Assembly (NCBI RefSeq): GCF_019059575.1
Contig: NW_024882952.1
Coordinates: forward strand, 100,662 to 164,661
Direction: 5' to 3'
DNA: 64,000 bases
Source: Amphibalanus amphitrite
Lineage: Eukaryota > Arthropoda > Thecostraca > Balanomorpha > Balanidae
Both the position numbers and the translations under genes were made by a program. Shown in pieces: positions 37,001-55,202 of this stretch. Every line of letters starts with the position of its first letter. Positions within the stretch are counted from its first letter, which is position 1. The notes beneath the pieces were generated by a model. It was not told where the DNA came from, did no database searches, and saw only the letters and a program-made list of their open reading frames with translations.

Positions 37001-39721
37001 GACGCGGCCATGTCGGGCCGCGTGATTCGGACAAAGACGCTGCAATTTTTCTGGAGTTAATGTTGAAAGGAGAACCGGAGCCGGTAGTTTAAATTCATAG
37101 TTTTTTTTTGCGTTATTTTATTATCAGATGGGTGAGGTTGTCCATCCCTCTCCCTCTCACCGCGGCTGCTCCGTCCCCTCTGACCGTCCTCTCTGACCGC
37201 CTCGCCCCTGGTCTCAGGTGGTGATCAACTGCACGCGCGAGGCGGCGGCGGCGGCCCAGTGCGCGCCGCCCGACCGGCGCGTGTTCGGCGTGCCGCTGCC
37301 ACTGCTGATGACGGACGGCCGGGTGCCGGCCGTGCTGGAGAAGCTCATCAGTACGCTGGAGCTGCGCGGCCTCTACACCGAGGGCCTGTACAGAAAGTCG
37401 GGCGTCAGCCGGCGCGTCAAACACCTGCGTGACGAGCTGGAGGAGCACCTGGACGAGGTCGGTGACTCGGTGTGCTCAGTAGGTTAGGTTACCACTCACC
37501 ACACGGATCATTAGAATTATATCGTAGATGCCGATGAAAACGTGAGCGCTATAGCTAGTGGTATGTAAACAATGCAACGGACGTCCCCGTTACTATGAAC
37601 TGAGTGTGAGTGCCATTGTCATTGTATGTGCTCCTTTCAACACTCCGAGGCCCCGTCTGACCCGGCACTCTTCTCCTGCGGTCCTCAGGTGGACCTGGAG
37701 GAGGTGCCCATGCACGTGCTGGCCGCCACCTAACCTCCCCCCCCCCCCTGCGGTCCTCAGGTGTACCTGGAGGAGGTGCCCGTGCACGTGCTGGCCGCCA
37801 GCTGACGCCCCCCCCCCCCCCTGCGGTCCTCAGGTGGACCTGGAGGAGGTGCCCGTGCACGTGCTGGCCGCCACGGTGAAGGCGTTCCTGCGCGAGCTGC
37901 CCGAGCCGCTGCTGACGTTCGCGCTGTACGACGACTTTCTGCGGGCGGTGAGCATCCGCGACCGTCAGGACCAGTCGCAGACGGTGTTCGCCATCATCGA
38001 GCAGCTGCCGGCGGCCAACTACCAGCTGCTCGAGCGGCTGCTCTTCCACCTGGCCCAGGTGGCGAGACAGGAGCACGACAACCGCATGAGCCCCAACGCG
38101 CTGGCCATCGTGTTCGCGCCCTGCATTCTGCGCACGGACCGCGCCATGGCCGCTCAGGTGGGTAGAGTGGCTGGAGAGAGAGAGAGAGAGGGGAGGAGGG
38201 GGAACAGCCTGCGCACGGACCGCGCCATGGCCGCTCAGGTGGGTAGAGTGGCGGGGGAGAGAGAGAGGGGAGGAGGGGGAACATCCTGCGCATGGACCGC
38301 GCCATGGCCGCCCAGGTAGGTGGAGTGGCGGGGGAGGGAGAGAGGAGAGGGTTCATCCTGCGCACGGACCGCGCCATGGCCGCTCAGGTGGGTAGAGTGG
38401 CGGGGGAGAGAGAGAGAGGAGGGGGGAACAGCCTGCGCACGGACTGCGCCATGGCCGCTCAGGTGGGTAGAGTGGCGGGGGGAGAGGAGGGGTAAGTCCA
38501 GCTGCCGCTGTGGCCGCTCAGGTGGGTACACAGCGGTGGGGAAAGGGGGTACTTGACGGAGAAGGAAGGAGGGCTGTAGGCTGTCGGGGACGAGAGGAGA
38601 ACGTGTGTGCTTGGAGAAGTACTCGTGAGGTGTGTGCTCTGCAGTGTTATTGGATATCGTACGAATGGCATAGAAATAGAATAGAATGGGGAGGGGACAA
38701 TCGGTTGTATTGTATAGGGGGTCGCGCGTCGGTGATCATTGCGTAATTATTGGTGCCCTATTTGTGACATGTTTCAGTGTACCTGGTTATTCGTTGTTTT
38801 GTTTTATCAATAACCACCCAAGTGCAACGTTTGACTAGCTTCTTAACAGCGCTGCCAGTGGTGTGTAGTTGCCGCCATATAGTCTGCGTTTGCCGCGGTA
38901 TTGTCTGCCGGCCCGTGTCACTGACTGTTCTGTGTCTGTAGGACTCGCTGCACGATATCGCCGCTCAGACCCAGTGCGTCGAGCTGATGATCTGCGAGCG
39001 GCTGGCGCGACTGCGCACCACTCTGGCCGAAATTGTCACCCTGGAGGACGCGTGCCGTCGCGCGCAGACCCGACTGCGGCCCGAGAGCGAGCAGGCCGCC
39101 GAGCTGGAGCACTACCTGCGCGAGCTGCGCCACGAGCAGCGCCGGCTGGCGTCGGCGCTGCCGCGGCTGGCGGCCGGCGGCGCGCTCTCGGCCTCCGAGG
39201 ACGAGCTGCTGGGGCCCGACTCGCGCGCCGGCTCGCAGGACGATCTGTCGGCGGCGTCGGCGGCGTCTCCGGCCGACAGCGGCGCCGGCACGCCGGCCTC
39301 CACCCCGGCCAGCACGCCGGCCGGCACTCCGGCCACCGGCGCGCCGCCGCCGCAAGGTGCGTCTCACAGGCACACAGTCGCAGCTCATAGTGCGGAGGGT
39401 GCCATTTGAACAATGAAGCCGGGCGAGATGGTGCGGGCTCCCGAGTTTTTTTTTTTCTTGTTCTATGTTTCGCTCCAATGGTTTCTAATGTATTATTCTT
39501 TCGTAAAGTAAAGGAAGCATTGCTACAAATATGCTTGCGGGTTATTATTAGTTTATGTATCACCCATTTCCATGAAAGCAAATTGTGTGAAGATTTTAGT
39601 CATATTAGTTTGTTCCGATTCCCTATAAAAAGTATTCATCAGTGTTTTGTTGCTGGAGGCACTGCCTCATCTGTCCCGTACCGCCACTGACTTTCTTCCC
39701 CCTCCGACAGAATGGGTCTGA
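4008..39721 (+). CDS. Myo9: Myosin IX (unconventional myosin with RhoGAP tail), 5'-truncated by window edge
   Basis: Thirty exons join with consistent phase into 5379 nt (1793 codons with stop). Seen in order, with residue numbers counted from the first exon: switch I ([10 protein letters not shown], about 14-23), switch II (DIFGFE, about 242-247), loop-2 insert (about 440-580), SH1/converter region ([13 protein letters not shown]), four IQ motifs (about 705-805), a proline/glutamine linker (about 880-920), an atypical C1 (about 1190-1240), a canonical C1 (about 1420-1468), RhoGAP (about 1485-1655, arginine finger about 1522) and a helical then low-complexity tail. The family is known to walk on actin as a single-headed motor while its tail stimulates GTP hydrolysis by Rho at actin-rich sites. 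The RA domain and P-loop are absent and should lie upstream of base 1. Several exon edges are tandemly duplicated in flanking introns (see repeat entries). Loop-2 exons 9 and 10 are the least certain. Light-chain binding to the IQ motifs is inferred from the family. Confidence 0.93.
4103..6351 (+). other. Myo9 intron, no feature recognised
   Basis: A GT-AG intron with no conserved frame and no clear repeat. The 4700-5060 part is CpG-rich, and overlapping open frames there are a by-product of its composition. Confidence 0.6.
6352..6514 (+). CDS. Myo9: Myo9 exon (motor, upper 50K)
   Basis: Acceptor CTCCCCTCAG; donor CAG|GTGAGA. Reads [17 protein letters not shown] and [17 protein letters not shown], the strongly conserved segment after switch I (LLEKSR and NERNFH-type motifs). 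It ends at YRYLSQ in phase 0. Its last about 25 nt plus donor are repeated a further 12 times in the following intron. Confidence 0.96.
6480..6935 (+). repeat. Minisatellite made of a duplicated exon 3' end plus splice donor
   Basis: The unit is built from the last bases of the upstream exon and its donor (core TACCGCTACCTCAGTCAG then GTGAGA). It occurs 13 times including the genuine copy at the exon edge, with spacings of about 30-38 bp. Twelve copies keep a GTGAG donor; the one near 6716 reads GATGAG. The copies begin at the splice junction and spread into the intron. Confidence 0.95.
6936..10633 (+). other. Myo9 intron body with a GC-rich island
   Basis: No exon recognised. A 31-bp minisatellite (GCGCAGCCCAAACTCAGTC core, about four copies) spans 8025-8160. 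From about 8700 to 9890 the sequence is extremely GC- and CpG-rich and could be an internal promoter or CpG-dense exon-free block. Its open frames on both strands are composition artefacts. Confidence 0.5.
10634..10860 (+). repeat. Triplicated exon 5' end with splice acceptor
   Basis: Three copies of CTACC-CAG followed by AGCGAGTGTA start at 10648, 10722 and 10806. The first is diverged. The second is close to identical over 47 nt and even ends in a GT (TTCAG|GTGTAT). The third is the genuine exon. Unit spacing is 74 and 84 bp. Confidence 0.9.
10806..10941 (+). CDS. Myo9: Myo9 exon (motor)
   Basis: Acceptor TCTACCCTCAG; donor ATCG|GTGAGT. Encodes [18 protein letters not shown], then [11 protein letters not shown] and [12 protein letters not shown], matching the class IX motor stretch MEMVGF...LLSA.L.LG. 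Starts in phase 0 and ends in phase 1. Two imperfect copies of the acceptor and exon start lie just upstream, at 10648 and 10722. I chose the last copy because only it continues into the long conserved frame. Confidence 0.94.
11409..12302. mobile_element. TTAA-flanked CCC-ended non-autonomous element, copy A1
   Basis: Bounded by TTAA at 11405-11408 and 12303-12306. Terminal inverted repeat CCCTCGCCGGCAC is matched at the right end as GTGCCGGCGAGGG. TTAA duplications and CCC ends are hallmarks of the piggyBac superfamily, so this is inferred to be a piggyBac-like MITE. No transposase frame is present. Inside are many AGGTCA/TGACCT motifs. A second copy lies at 46630-48026. Confidence 0.8.
12838..13058. 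repeat. Perfect 108-bp inverted repeat with 5-nt loop
   Basis: Bases 12838-12945 and 12951-13058 are exact reverse complements, separated only by CCCAG. A 14-bp sequence (GAAATATGGAAACT) occurs as a direct repeat at both sides (about 12779 and 13059). Transcripts through this Myo9 intron would fold into a long perfect hairpin. It could be a fold-back element, a template-switch product, or an assembly artefact. Confidence 0.95.
13059..14450. other. AT-rich intronic stretch, nothing recognised
   Basis: No conserved frame or TIR was found. It contains one short GGTCAGGTCA motif near 14176 and scattered A/T-rich sequence. It is distinctly lower in GC than the exon-dense parts of the gene. Confidence 0.5.
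14454..14612. repeat. Dispersed repeat, copy 1
   Basis: Shares GAATTAGGGGGAGA, GGGCGGG and GGGGC.GAGCCCAT-type blocks in the same order with 29368-29620 and 41318-41560. Most likely a fragment of a retroelement or SINE. No A/B box or poly(A) tail is evident, so the class is open. Confidence 0.55.
14758..16317. mobile_element. hAT-like non-autonomous element carrying a 20-bp minisatellite
   Basis: Terminal inverted repeats CAGGGGCGGATCCA (left) and TGGATCCGCCCCTG (right) are flanked by a perfect 8-bp duplication GTGCGCGC (14750-14757 and 16318-16325). CAGxGGCGGATCC-type ends with 8-bp duplications are typical of hAT transposons. No transposase was found. The centre (14820-15990) is a tandem array with a 20-bp unit like GGTGCCCCTGACAGGCCTGT. 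The right 130 bp recurs at 62625-62765. Confidence 0.85.
14820..15990. repeat. 20-bp minisatellite inside the hAT-like element
   Basis: More than 40 diverged copies of a 20-bp unit around GGTGCCCC. Because 20 is not a multiple of three, the open frames seen on both strands are composition artefacts and not genes. Confidence 0.85.
16326..19150 (+). other. Rest of Myo9 intron, minor repeats only
   Basis: Three copies of a roughly 25-bp unit (CTGTCCTGTACGGCCGT) lie at 17128-17185. GATGTGAGCGG-type repeats lie at 17850-18055. A C-run is at 18534-18549. No exon was recognised. Open frames on the GC-rich 17.3-18.3 kb stretch lack any family resemblance. Confidence 0.5.
19151..19341 (+). CDS. Myo9: Myo9 exon (motor)
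   Basis: Acceptor TCGCCGACAG; donor CAGGAG|GTGAGC. Completes GNVGF and continues as [19 protein letters not shown] and [19 protein letters not shown], ending VINYRMQE. It follows the class IX order after the LLSA helix. The upstream intron is 8.2 kb, the longest in the gene, and holds three mobile elements and a perfect hairpin. Confidence 0.95.
19796..19971 (+). CDS. Myo9: Myo9 exon (switch II)
   Basis: Acceptor CTCTCCGCAG; donor ACAG|GTGAGC. Encodes [19 protein letters not shown], then [16 protein letters not shown]. The DIFGFE switch II motif starts at codon 19934. It ends in phase 2, with the serine codon split across the next intron. Confidence 0.97.
20993..21193 (+). CDS. Myo9: Myo9 exon (relay helix region)
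   Basis: Acceptor TTTGTCGTCCAG; donor GCAA|GTGAGT. Encodes [30 protein letters not shown] and further to LLSILDDQC. The FEQ.CINYANE..LQ..FN..VF..EQEEY pattern is diagnostic of myosin motors. Confidence 0.97.
21897..22032 (+). CDS. Myo9: Myo9 exon (lower 50K)
   Basis: Acceptor CTCTGCAG; donor TACCAG|GTGAGC. Completes the split Asn codon and reads [15 protein letters not shown] to [21 protein letters not shown] is the standard lower-50K motif. Ends in phase 0. Confidence 0.97.
22766..23037 (+). CDS. Myo9: Myo9 exon (actin-binding helix-loop-helix, start of loop 2)
   Basis: The acceptor follows a C-run (CCCCATCCCCAG); donor CGG|GTGAGT. Encodes [20 protein letters not shown], then [18 protein letters not shown] and [14 protein letters not shown], as in class IX myosins. 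It then turns into an Ala/Gly/Pro-rich stretch at the start of the class IX loop-2 insert. Ends in phase 2. Confidence 0.95.
24647..24697 (+). CDS. Myo9: Myo9 candidate loop-2 cassette exon (51 nt)
   Basis: A strong polypyrimidine acceptor (GCTCTCTCTCCGCCAG) and a consensus donor (CGC|GTGAGT) bound 51 nt that read [17 protein letters not shown]. Phase is 2 to 2 at both ends, so it can be included or skipped without changing frame. I did not recognise a family match; the call rests on splice sites, phase and position in the loop-2 insert. It could instead be intronic. Confidence 0.5.
25217..25390 (+). CDS. Myo9: Myo9 exon (loop-2 insert)
   Basis: Donor GTCCG|GTGAGT. The exon ends in [13 protein letters not shown], and across the junction the protein reads [18 protein letters not shown], which lines up with the LLERA..IL.RNK pattern of vertebrate MYO9. 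The 3' end is therefore firm. The acceptor (GCGCGCAG at 25216) is weak. Other in-phase AGs lie a few dozen bases downstream, so the Ala-rich start is uncertain. Phase 2 to 2. Confidence 0.75.
26124..27163. mobile_element. TTAA-flanked CCC-ended element, copy B
   Basis: TTAA at 26120-26123 and 27164-27167 brackets terminal repeats CCCTCGCCCTGGCAGGG (left) and CCCTGCCAGGGCGAGGG (right). G/C runs follow each end and many AGGTCA motifs lie inside. It is related to copies A1 and A2 in structure but has a different TIR. Inferred piggyBac-like MITE in a Myo9 intron. Confidence 0.8.
27486..27717 (+). CDS. Myo9: Myo9 exon (end of loop 2, strut)
   Basis: Acceptor CCCGATTGCAG; donor CAGAAG|GTGAGC. Basic [19 protein letters not shown] is followed by [18 protein letters not shown] and [12 protein letters not shown]. 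The TAQF..SL..L..TL..A.P.FIRCIK.N pattern is the end of loop 2 and the strut in all myosins. Ends in phase 0. Confidence 0.95.
28001..28158 (+). CDS. Myo9: Myo9 exon (SH1/SH2 and converter)
   Basis: Acceptor CCTTACCACCAG; donor CTCAG|GTAAGA. Encodes [39 protein letters not shown] and HILLPRGLL. The [13 protein letters not shown] segment is the class IX version of the SH helix. Ends in phase 2. Confidence 0.96.
28437..28560 (+). repeat. Duplicated splice acceptor and exon start
   Basis: CCTCCGCGCGCAG followed by CTCCCAGTCGGACGTGGCC occurs at 28451 and, 74 bp later, at the genuine exon start 28525. The copies differ by very few bases. Use of the first copy would shift the frame. Confidence 0.93.
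28525..28750 (+). CDS. Myo9: Myo9 exon (converter end, first IQ)
   Basis: Acceptor CTCCGCGCGCAG; donor ATCCAG|GTAGGG. Encodes [36 protein letters not shown] and [17 protein letters not shown] (IQ1). A near-identical acceptor copy at 28451 would shift frame by two bases and lead to a stop. The copy starting at 28525 is the one that continues in frame. Confidence 0.95.
29108..29254 (+). CDS. Myo9: Myo9 exon (IQ2-IQ3)
   Basis: Acceptor CCGTTCGGCAG; donor TTCCAG|GTGAGC. Together with the last codons of the preceding exon it gives [17 protein letters not shown] (IQ2), then [17 protein letters not shown] (IQ3). 49 codons, phase 0 at both ends. Confidence 0.95.
29368..29620. repeat. Dispersed repeat, copy 2
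   Basis: Closely similar to 41318-41560 over about 240 bp, starting at GTTAGGCCCTTT and including GGAATTAGGGGGAGATATTG and GTGAGTC.CCGGGGCTGAGC. The same orientation is seen in all three copies. Class unknown; possibly the 3' part of a non-LTR element. Confidence 0.7.
29848..29937 (+). CDS. Myo9: Myo9 exon (IQ4)
   Basis: Acceptor GCCTCCGACAG; donor TCTGAG|GTAGGT. Completes [16 protein letters not shown], a fourth and degenerate IQ motif, followed by a basic stretch. 30 codons, phase 0 at both ends. Confidence 0.92.
30291..30430 (+). CDS. Myo9: Myo9 exon (tail, acidic)
   Basis: Acceptor CTCTCGCGCAG; donor GAGGA|GTGAGT. Encodes [19 protein letters not shown] and a Glu-rich run to RHRDSEE. It marks the change from the IQ neck to the disordered tail. 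Ends in phase 2. Confidence 0.88.
30857..31045 (+). CDS. Myo9: Myo9 exon (polyproline / polyglutamine)
   Basis: Acceptor GCCTCCCCGCAG; donor GAAAG|GTAGGA. After [18 protein letters not shown] it encodes an uninterrupted run of 15 prolines, then runs of 6 and 10 glutamines (mostly CAG codons) separated by one serine. Phase 2 at both ends makes the exon part of a phase-consistent chain. Repeat length is likely to vary between alleles. The tract is disordered linker; no domain is recognised. Confidence 0.85.
32089..32228 (+). CDS. Myo9: Myo9 exon (tail linker)
   Basis: Acceptor CTGTTCTGGCAG; donor GCCGCAG|GTACGG. Encodes [19 protein letters not shown] and on to [11 protein letters not shown]. 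Ser/Thr/Arg-rich, with an RRSWS-type basophilic kinase consensus (an inference). Ends in phase 1. Confidence 0.85.
32910..33047 (+). CDS. Myo9: Myo9 exon (tail linker)
   Basis: Acceptor GGTGCTCCCACAG; donor TCATAG|GTAACG. Encodes [19 protein letters not shown] and [17 protein letters not shown]. Several Ser-Pro and Thr-Pro sites are present. The intron before it is strongly pyrimidine-rich (32640-32860). Ends in phase 1. Confidence 0.86.
33377..33635 (+). CDS. Myo9: Myo9 exon (glycine run, helical basic segment)
   Basis: Acceptor CTTTTCGGCAG; donor GGCGG|GTGAGT. Encodes VGAKKPP, a run of ten glycines, an acidic DSDDSDTE patch, a Ser/Thr-rich stretch and a charged helix ending [11 protein letters not shown]. 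Ends in phase 2. Confidence 0.86.
34013..34156 (+). CDS. Myo9: Myo9 exon (tail)
   Basis: Acceptor CTTCCCTCAG; donor ATCAG|GTAGGA. Encodes [17 protein letters not shown], then [18 protein letters not shown] and RRRSSIR. A degenerate copy of the exon start (GCGTCGGAGCACC) sits 68 bp upstream but lacks an AG acceptor. Confidence 0.87.
34469..34671 (+). CDS. Myo9: Myo9 exon (first C1 domain, N-terminal half)
   Basis: Acceptor CGTCTCCCCAG; donor TTCAT|GTGAGT. Encodes [19 protein letters not shown], then [18 protein letters not shown] and GYKCS. It carries the first His and Cys ligands of a C1-type zinc finger that the next exon completes. Ends in phase 1. Confidence 0.91.
34894..35099 (+). CDS. 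Myo9: Myo9 exon (first C1 domain, C-terminal half)
   Basis: Acceptor CTGTCCGGCAG; donor AACAAG|GTGGGT. Completes [19 protein letters not shown], giving C-x2-C-x13-C-x2-C-x4-H-x2-C-x6-C. The last spacing is six, where the usual C1 pattern has seven. A basic run ([10 protein letters not shown]) and [15 protein letters not shown] follow. Ends in phase 0. Confidence 0.91.
35402..35590 (+). CDS. Myo9: Myo9 exon (between C1 domains)
   Basis: Acceptor CTCCCCCGTCAG; donor ACCAGC|GTGAGT. Encodes [19 protein letters not shown], then [16 protein letters not shown] and [13 protein letters not shown]. This matches the vertebrate MYO9 segment with the pattern FK.AL..F and IKY.DL..TF that precedes the C1-RhoGAP unit. 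63 codons, phase 0. Confidence 0.92.
36180..36350 (+). CDS. Myo9: Myo9 exon (pre-C1, basic)
   Basis: Acceptor GGTCCCTCAG; donor GAAAAG|GTACGC. Encodes [35 protein letters not shown] and a Lys/Arg-rich run ending KKKKEK. The VN.F...LDE pattern matches MYO9 family members. The basic run could act as a nuclear-type or membrane-binding patch (an inference). 57 codons, phase 0. Confidence 0.92.
36640..36830 (+). repeat. Duplicated splice acceptor and exon start (C1 exon)
   Basis: TGTATCTGCGTTCTCAG followed by CGGGAGGAGGAGC at 36704 precedes the genuine TGTATCTGCGTTTTCAG with CGGGAGGAGGAGC at 36790. Spacing is 86 bp, so the decoy would shift frame. The TATCTGTTTGTGTA stretch upstream is also duplicated. 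Confidence 0.9.
36790..36951 (+). CDS. Myo9: Myo9 exon (canonical C1 domain)
   Basis: Acceptor CTGCGTTTTCAG; donor TGCAAG|GTACGA. Encodes [34 protein letters not shown] and [15 protein letters not shown]. His and Cys ligands follow H-x12-C-x2-C-x12-C-x2-C-x4-H-x2-C-x7-C, and the final Cys is in the next exon. This is the C1 finger that directly precedes RhoGAP in all class IX myosins. A decoy acceptor copy lies at 36704. Confidence 0.95.
37218..37457 (+). CDS. Myo9: Myo9 exon (RhoGAP start, arginine finger)
   Basis: Acceptor CTGGTCTCAG. Encodes VVINC (last C1 ligand), then [19 protein letters not shown] and [17 protein letters not shown]. The Arg of LYRKSG (codon 37392-37394) is the RhoGAP arginine finger that completes the Rho active site. 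The donor GAG|GTCGGT is weak but gives the right phase and protein (ELEEHLDE joined to VDLEEVPVH). Confidence 0.95.
37670..37875 (+). repeat. Triplicated splice acceptor and RhoGAP exon start
   Basis: TGCGGTCCTCAG followed by GTGGACCTGGAGGAGGTGCC occurs at 37689, 37761 (one changed codon) and 37834, spaced 72 and 73 bp. The first two copies each run 14 codons in frame ([14 protein letters not shown] and [14 protein letters not shown]) and then hit TAA or TGA. Only the third continues. Confidence 0.95.
37834..38157 (+). CDS. Myo9: Myo9 exon (RhoGAP core)
   Basis: Acceptor TGCGGTCCTCAG; donor GCTCAG|GTGGGT. Encodes [38 protein letters not shown] and [18 protein letters not shown]. The LRELPEPL and NRMS..ALA.VFAP motifs are RhoGAP signatures. 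Both edges of this exon are tandemly duplicated in the neighbouring introns: two acceptor copies upstream and about five donor copies downstream. 108 codons, phase 0. Confidence 0.96.
38120..38525 (+). repeat. Minisatellite of a duplicated RhoGAP exon 3' end plus donor
   Basis: The exon end CTGCGCACGGACCGCGCC, ATGGCCGCTCAG and donor GTGGGTAGAGTGG recur with ends at 38238, 38315, 38397, 38462 and a partial copy at 38521, after the genuine end at 38157. Purine-rich GAGAGA spacers separate the copies. The second donor is 81 nt downstream in an open frame. Confidence 0.95.
38522..39710 (+). other. Last Myo9 introns, nothing recognised
   Basis: The remainder of intron 38522-38941 and the last intron 39357-39710 contain no repeat or conserved frame that I can identify. 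Confidence 0.6.
38942..39356 (+). CDS. Myo9: Myo9 exon (end of RhoGAP, helical and Ala/Thr/Pro tail)
   Basis: Acceptor TGTGTCTGTAG; donor CGCAAG|GTGCGT. Encodes [19 protein letters not shown], then a charged helix likely to form a short coiled coil ([19 protein letters not shown]). A Ser/Ala/Asp patch and a repeat of ASTPAS/AGTPAT type follow. If the intron is retained the frame stays open 18 more codons and stops at 39407-39409. Confidence 0.93.
39711..39721 (+). CDS. Myo9: Myo9 terminal exon, stop codon
   Basis: A strong acceptor (CCCCCTCCGACAG) leaves only E-W-V and TGA in frame, so the protein would end PPPQEWV. The short hydrophobic ending resembles a PDZ-ligand C-terminus only loosely. 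The alternative is the read-through end at 39409. No AATAAA was found between here and the convergent gene, so the 3' UTR end is unknown. Confidence 0.6.
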
Positions 39722-40336
39722 CCGACGGCCGACTGGCCAATCACCGACCGGCCCGTGCCGTGACGTCACGCGACGCTGCGCCAATCGGCGCCGGCCCCAC
39801 ATGCTAGTCAACGAGTGCGCTAGTTGTACATATATGTACTCTCGCGCGCGCGCGCGGCGCGCCGGCTGTCCCGCGGCCCTGCTCGTATCGACCGTCTGAG
39901 GCATTCCACTCTTCATCGCTTTCAATGCTCAACACAATGCTCCTGCCGGCCGGCGGTCGGCCGGGCGCGCTGGCGCCGCGGACGGTCGTGTGGTTTGTAT
40001 CACCTTTGCCGGCCGGCCGGCGCCCGGAGCCGCGGCCCGGTGCCGCTCGTTTCCCAGTGGAATACTCAGCCGTGCCGCGGCGGCGCGGCGCCTCAGCGTT
40101 TGGGTATTTTACGCGTCGTATTGACTGACCTTGTTGGGTGTGATGGATGTGATATGCCGCTGACTGTGTCCGCGCCTCGTGTTACCTGTCTGATGAACCA
40201 ATGTACTGTTGAGATGGACCGACTGCGTTTTGGCGAGCGGTGGAATGTCTGAATGGATTTGGCTCGAACTGATAATCGGTGGGGGCATGGCTTCCAGTAA
40301 ACACACAGTTAACAAGTGGTTGTGAGCTACAACTCA
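39722..40336. other. Convergent intergenic stretch (3' UTRs)
   Basis: Lies between the Myo9 stop and the poly(A) signal of the minus-strand gene. Very GC-rich at 39720-40080, including a CG-repeat run (CGCGCGCGCGCG) at 39842. No plus-strand AATAAA was seen, so the Myo9 transcript may use a variant signal or overlap the opposing gene. Confidence 0.5.
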
Positions 40337-40342
40337 TTTATT
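40337..40342 (-). terminator. Poly(A) signal of the chitin-binding protein gene
   Basis: TTTATT on the plus strand is AATAAA on the minus strand, 234 bp past the stop codon at 40576. Confidence 0.7.
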
Positions 40343-40575
40343 GCAGTTCCAGGGGCGCTGAACTTCAGCTCAGTTGAACACTAGACACTAAACGCTTAAC
40401 AGCCGCCTGCCTAACGAGCAAAAGCGGCTGAAGTGATTTTGTGAGGGTTTCCACATGATTTCTCGCATCGAGCACTACAATTACACAACCCAGAGCCAGC
40501 TGCTACCAGAAGCTGCCCCCGCGCCCACTACTGTGCTGAAAGACCTGCCGCCACACCACCACTCCTACGGTCCCC

Positions 40576-53745
<13,170 letters not shown>

Positions 53746-53925
53746 GCTGCAGCGTCTGACGGCGGCCAGAGTCGAGGGCGCCTGGTGTCGAGCTGTAGGT
53801 GTCCGGTGTCGCACACGGCGGGTGTCGAGTGTCGCACACTGTCGCCGCCGAGCTGGCCGGTCGCGGGGGTTTACCGAGAGGGACTGCGCGTCGCCCGGGA
53901 ACAGCACGAGTGAGCGTCGATGCCG

Positions 53926-53959
53926 ACTGAACGGCGGGGAGGGAGCCGCCGCTTTATAG
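53926..53959 (-). promoter_or_regulatory. Core promoter: TATA box plus TCAGT initiator
   Basis: On the minus strand CTATAAAG (53959-53952) lies so that the first T of TATAAA is exactly 30 bp upstream of the A of TCAGT (53930-53926, predicted +1 at 53928). TCAGT is the arthropod initiator consensus. No downstream promoter element was recognised at +28. Confidence 0.8.
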
Positions 53960-54088
53960 CAGCCCGTCACCGACCGGCAGATCGCCCTGAACCTGAACTT
54001 GATCATACTCCGGCGTAATGGGTTTTCCGCCCCAATTTTGAACACTTGCGTGAAGGCCGAACAATACTTACATCGGAGCTTAATTTAA

Positions 54089-54402
54089 CCCTATTCCTGG
54101 CGGGCTCCGCCGGGACAAGAAACTGGCGGGGGGGGGGGGCCGATTCGGCCCCCCCTTCAGATCTCAAAAACTACACATCGCAGCGACAAACGGTAAACGG
54201 CATCGGATACGCACGGTCAAGATCTACAATTTTTACTAAGGTCATTTTCAGGTCAGGTCAAAGATGACGTCACAGGGGTCGAAAAAGTCAAAATGGCGGC
54301 GCTAGATATGGAGAGAGTTTTTCTCGAATAACTTTCGAATTTGTCAAGATAGGAACAAACTAAGGGCATCATCGTGATCCTCTCGTCAATCCGCATCGAA
54401 TG

Positions 54403-54433
<31 letters not shown>

Positions 54434-55198
54434 GTTGACCTCGAAAGGTCAAGGTCAAAGGTTGACCTCAGGTCACGTGACCTCGAGGTCATCATGTATA
54501 TCATTCGATGCGTCTTGACGAGCTGAACATAATGAGACCATCCACGCGTCTGTATCTTGTTCCTGTACGGAGTTATTGGCCAAAAACCTTTGGTGACCTT
54601 TGATGACGTCACATGACCTCACAGCTGCCCAACAGCAAAACAGACCTCAAGGTAGTGAAGTTTGATCGCATATGAAGTCATGTATGGTATATGGGGCCAT
54701 TCCGACCCGTTTTAGTGGTAAAAACAGGGAGTTGATTTTTCCCCCATTGACTTATAATGGGGAGGTCGCGAAACTGACCTGACCTTAGGTCACCGATATC
54801 AAAATTCCGAGATATACAAATTGCACATAGGCCCCAGGTGACCCCCAGTGACCTGACCTCTGTGACCTGACCTGGTATCAGTGACCTCAGATAGCGAAGT
54901 ATGTGTTTGACGAACAATGTATTATCGATCGTTTTCAATAACTTACCAATTTACTCGATTTCACAACACATTTCTTGAAATGCCTGTGAACGGTGAAAAT
55001 CCGACCTTTGACCTGACCTGTGACGTCATCGGTTTAACCTAGGTCAAAGAAATTTGGTCACAAGGTAGTTCCCCGGTGGGGCTATCGAACGCCGTTTGAA
55101 TTTTGAAAATCGGCCGGTAAATTTCCGAGATCTTAGGGGGGCCGAAACGCCCCCCCCTACGGGTGGTAGGATCCGCCGATAGCCCTACGGGGCGCGGG
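54089..55198. mobile_element. TTAA-flanked element, copy C1
   Basis: Left TTAA (54085-54088) with CCCTATTCCTGGCGGG. The right end CCCTACGGGGCGCGGG abuts TTAA (55199-55202), which is shared with the next element. The interior (54160-54830) is the reverse complement of 58740-59400. It lies 130 bp upstream of the chitin-binding gene TATA box, in its promoter-proximal region. Confidence 0.75.
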
Positions 55199-55202
55199 TT
55201 AA

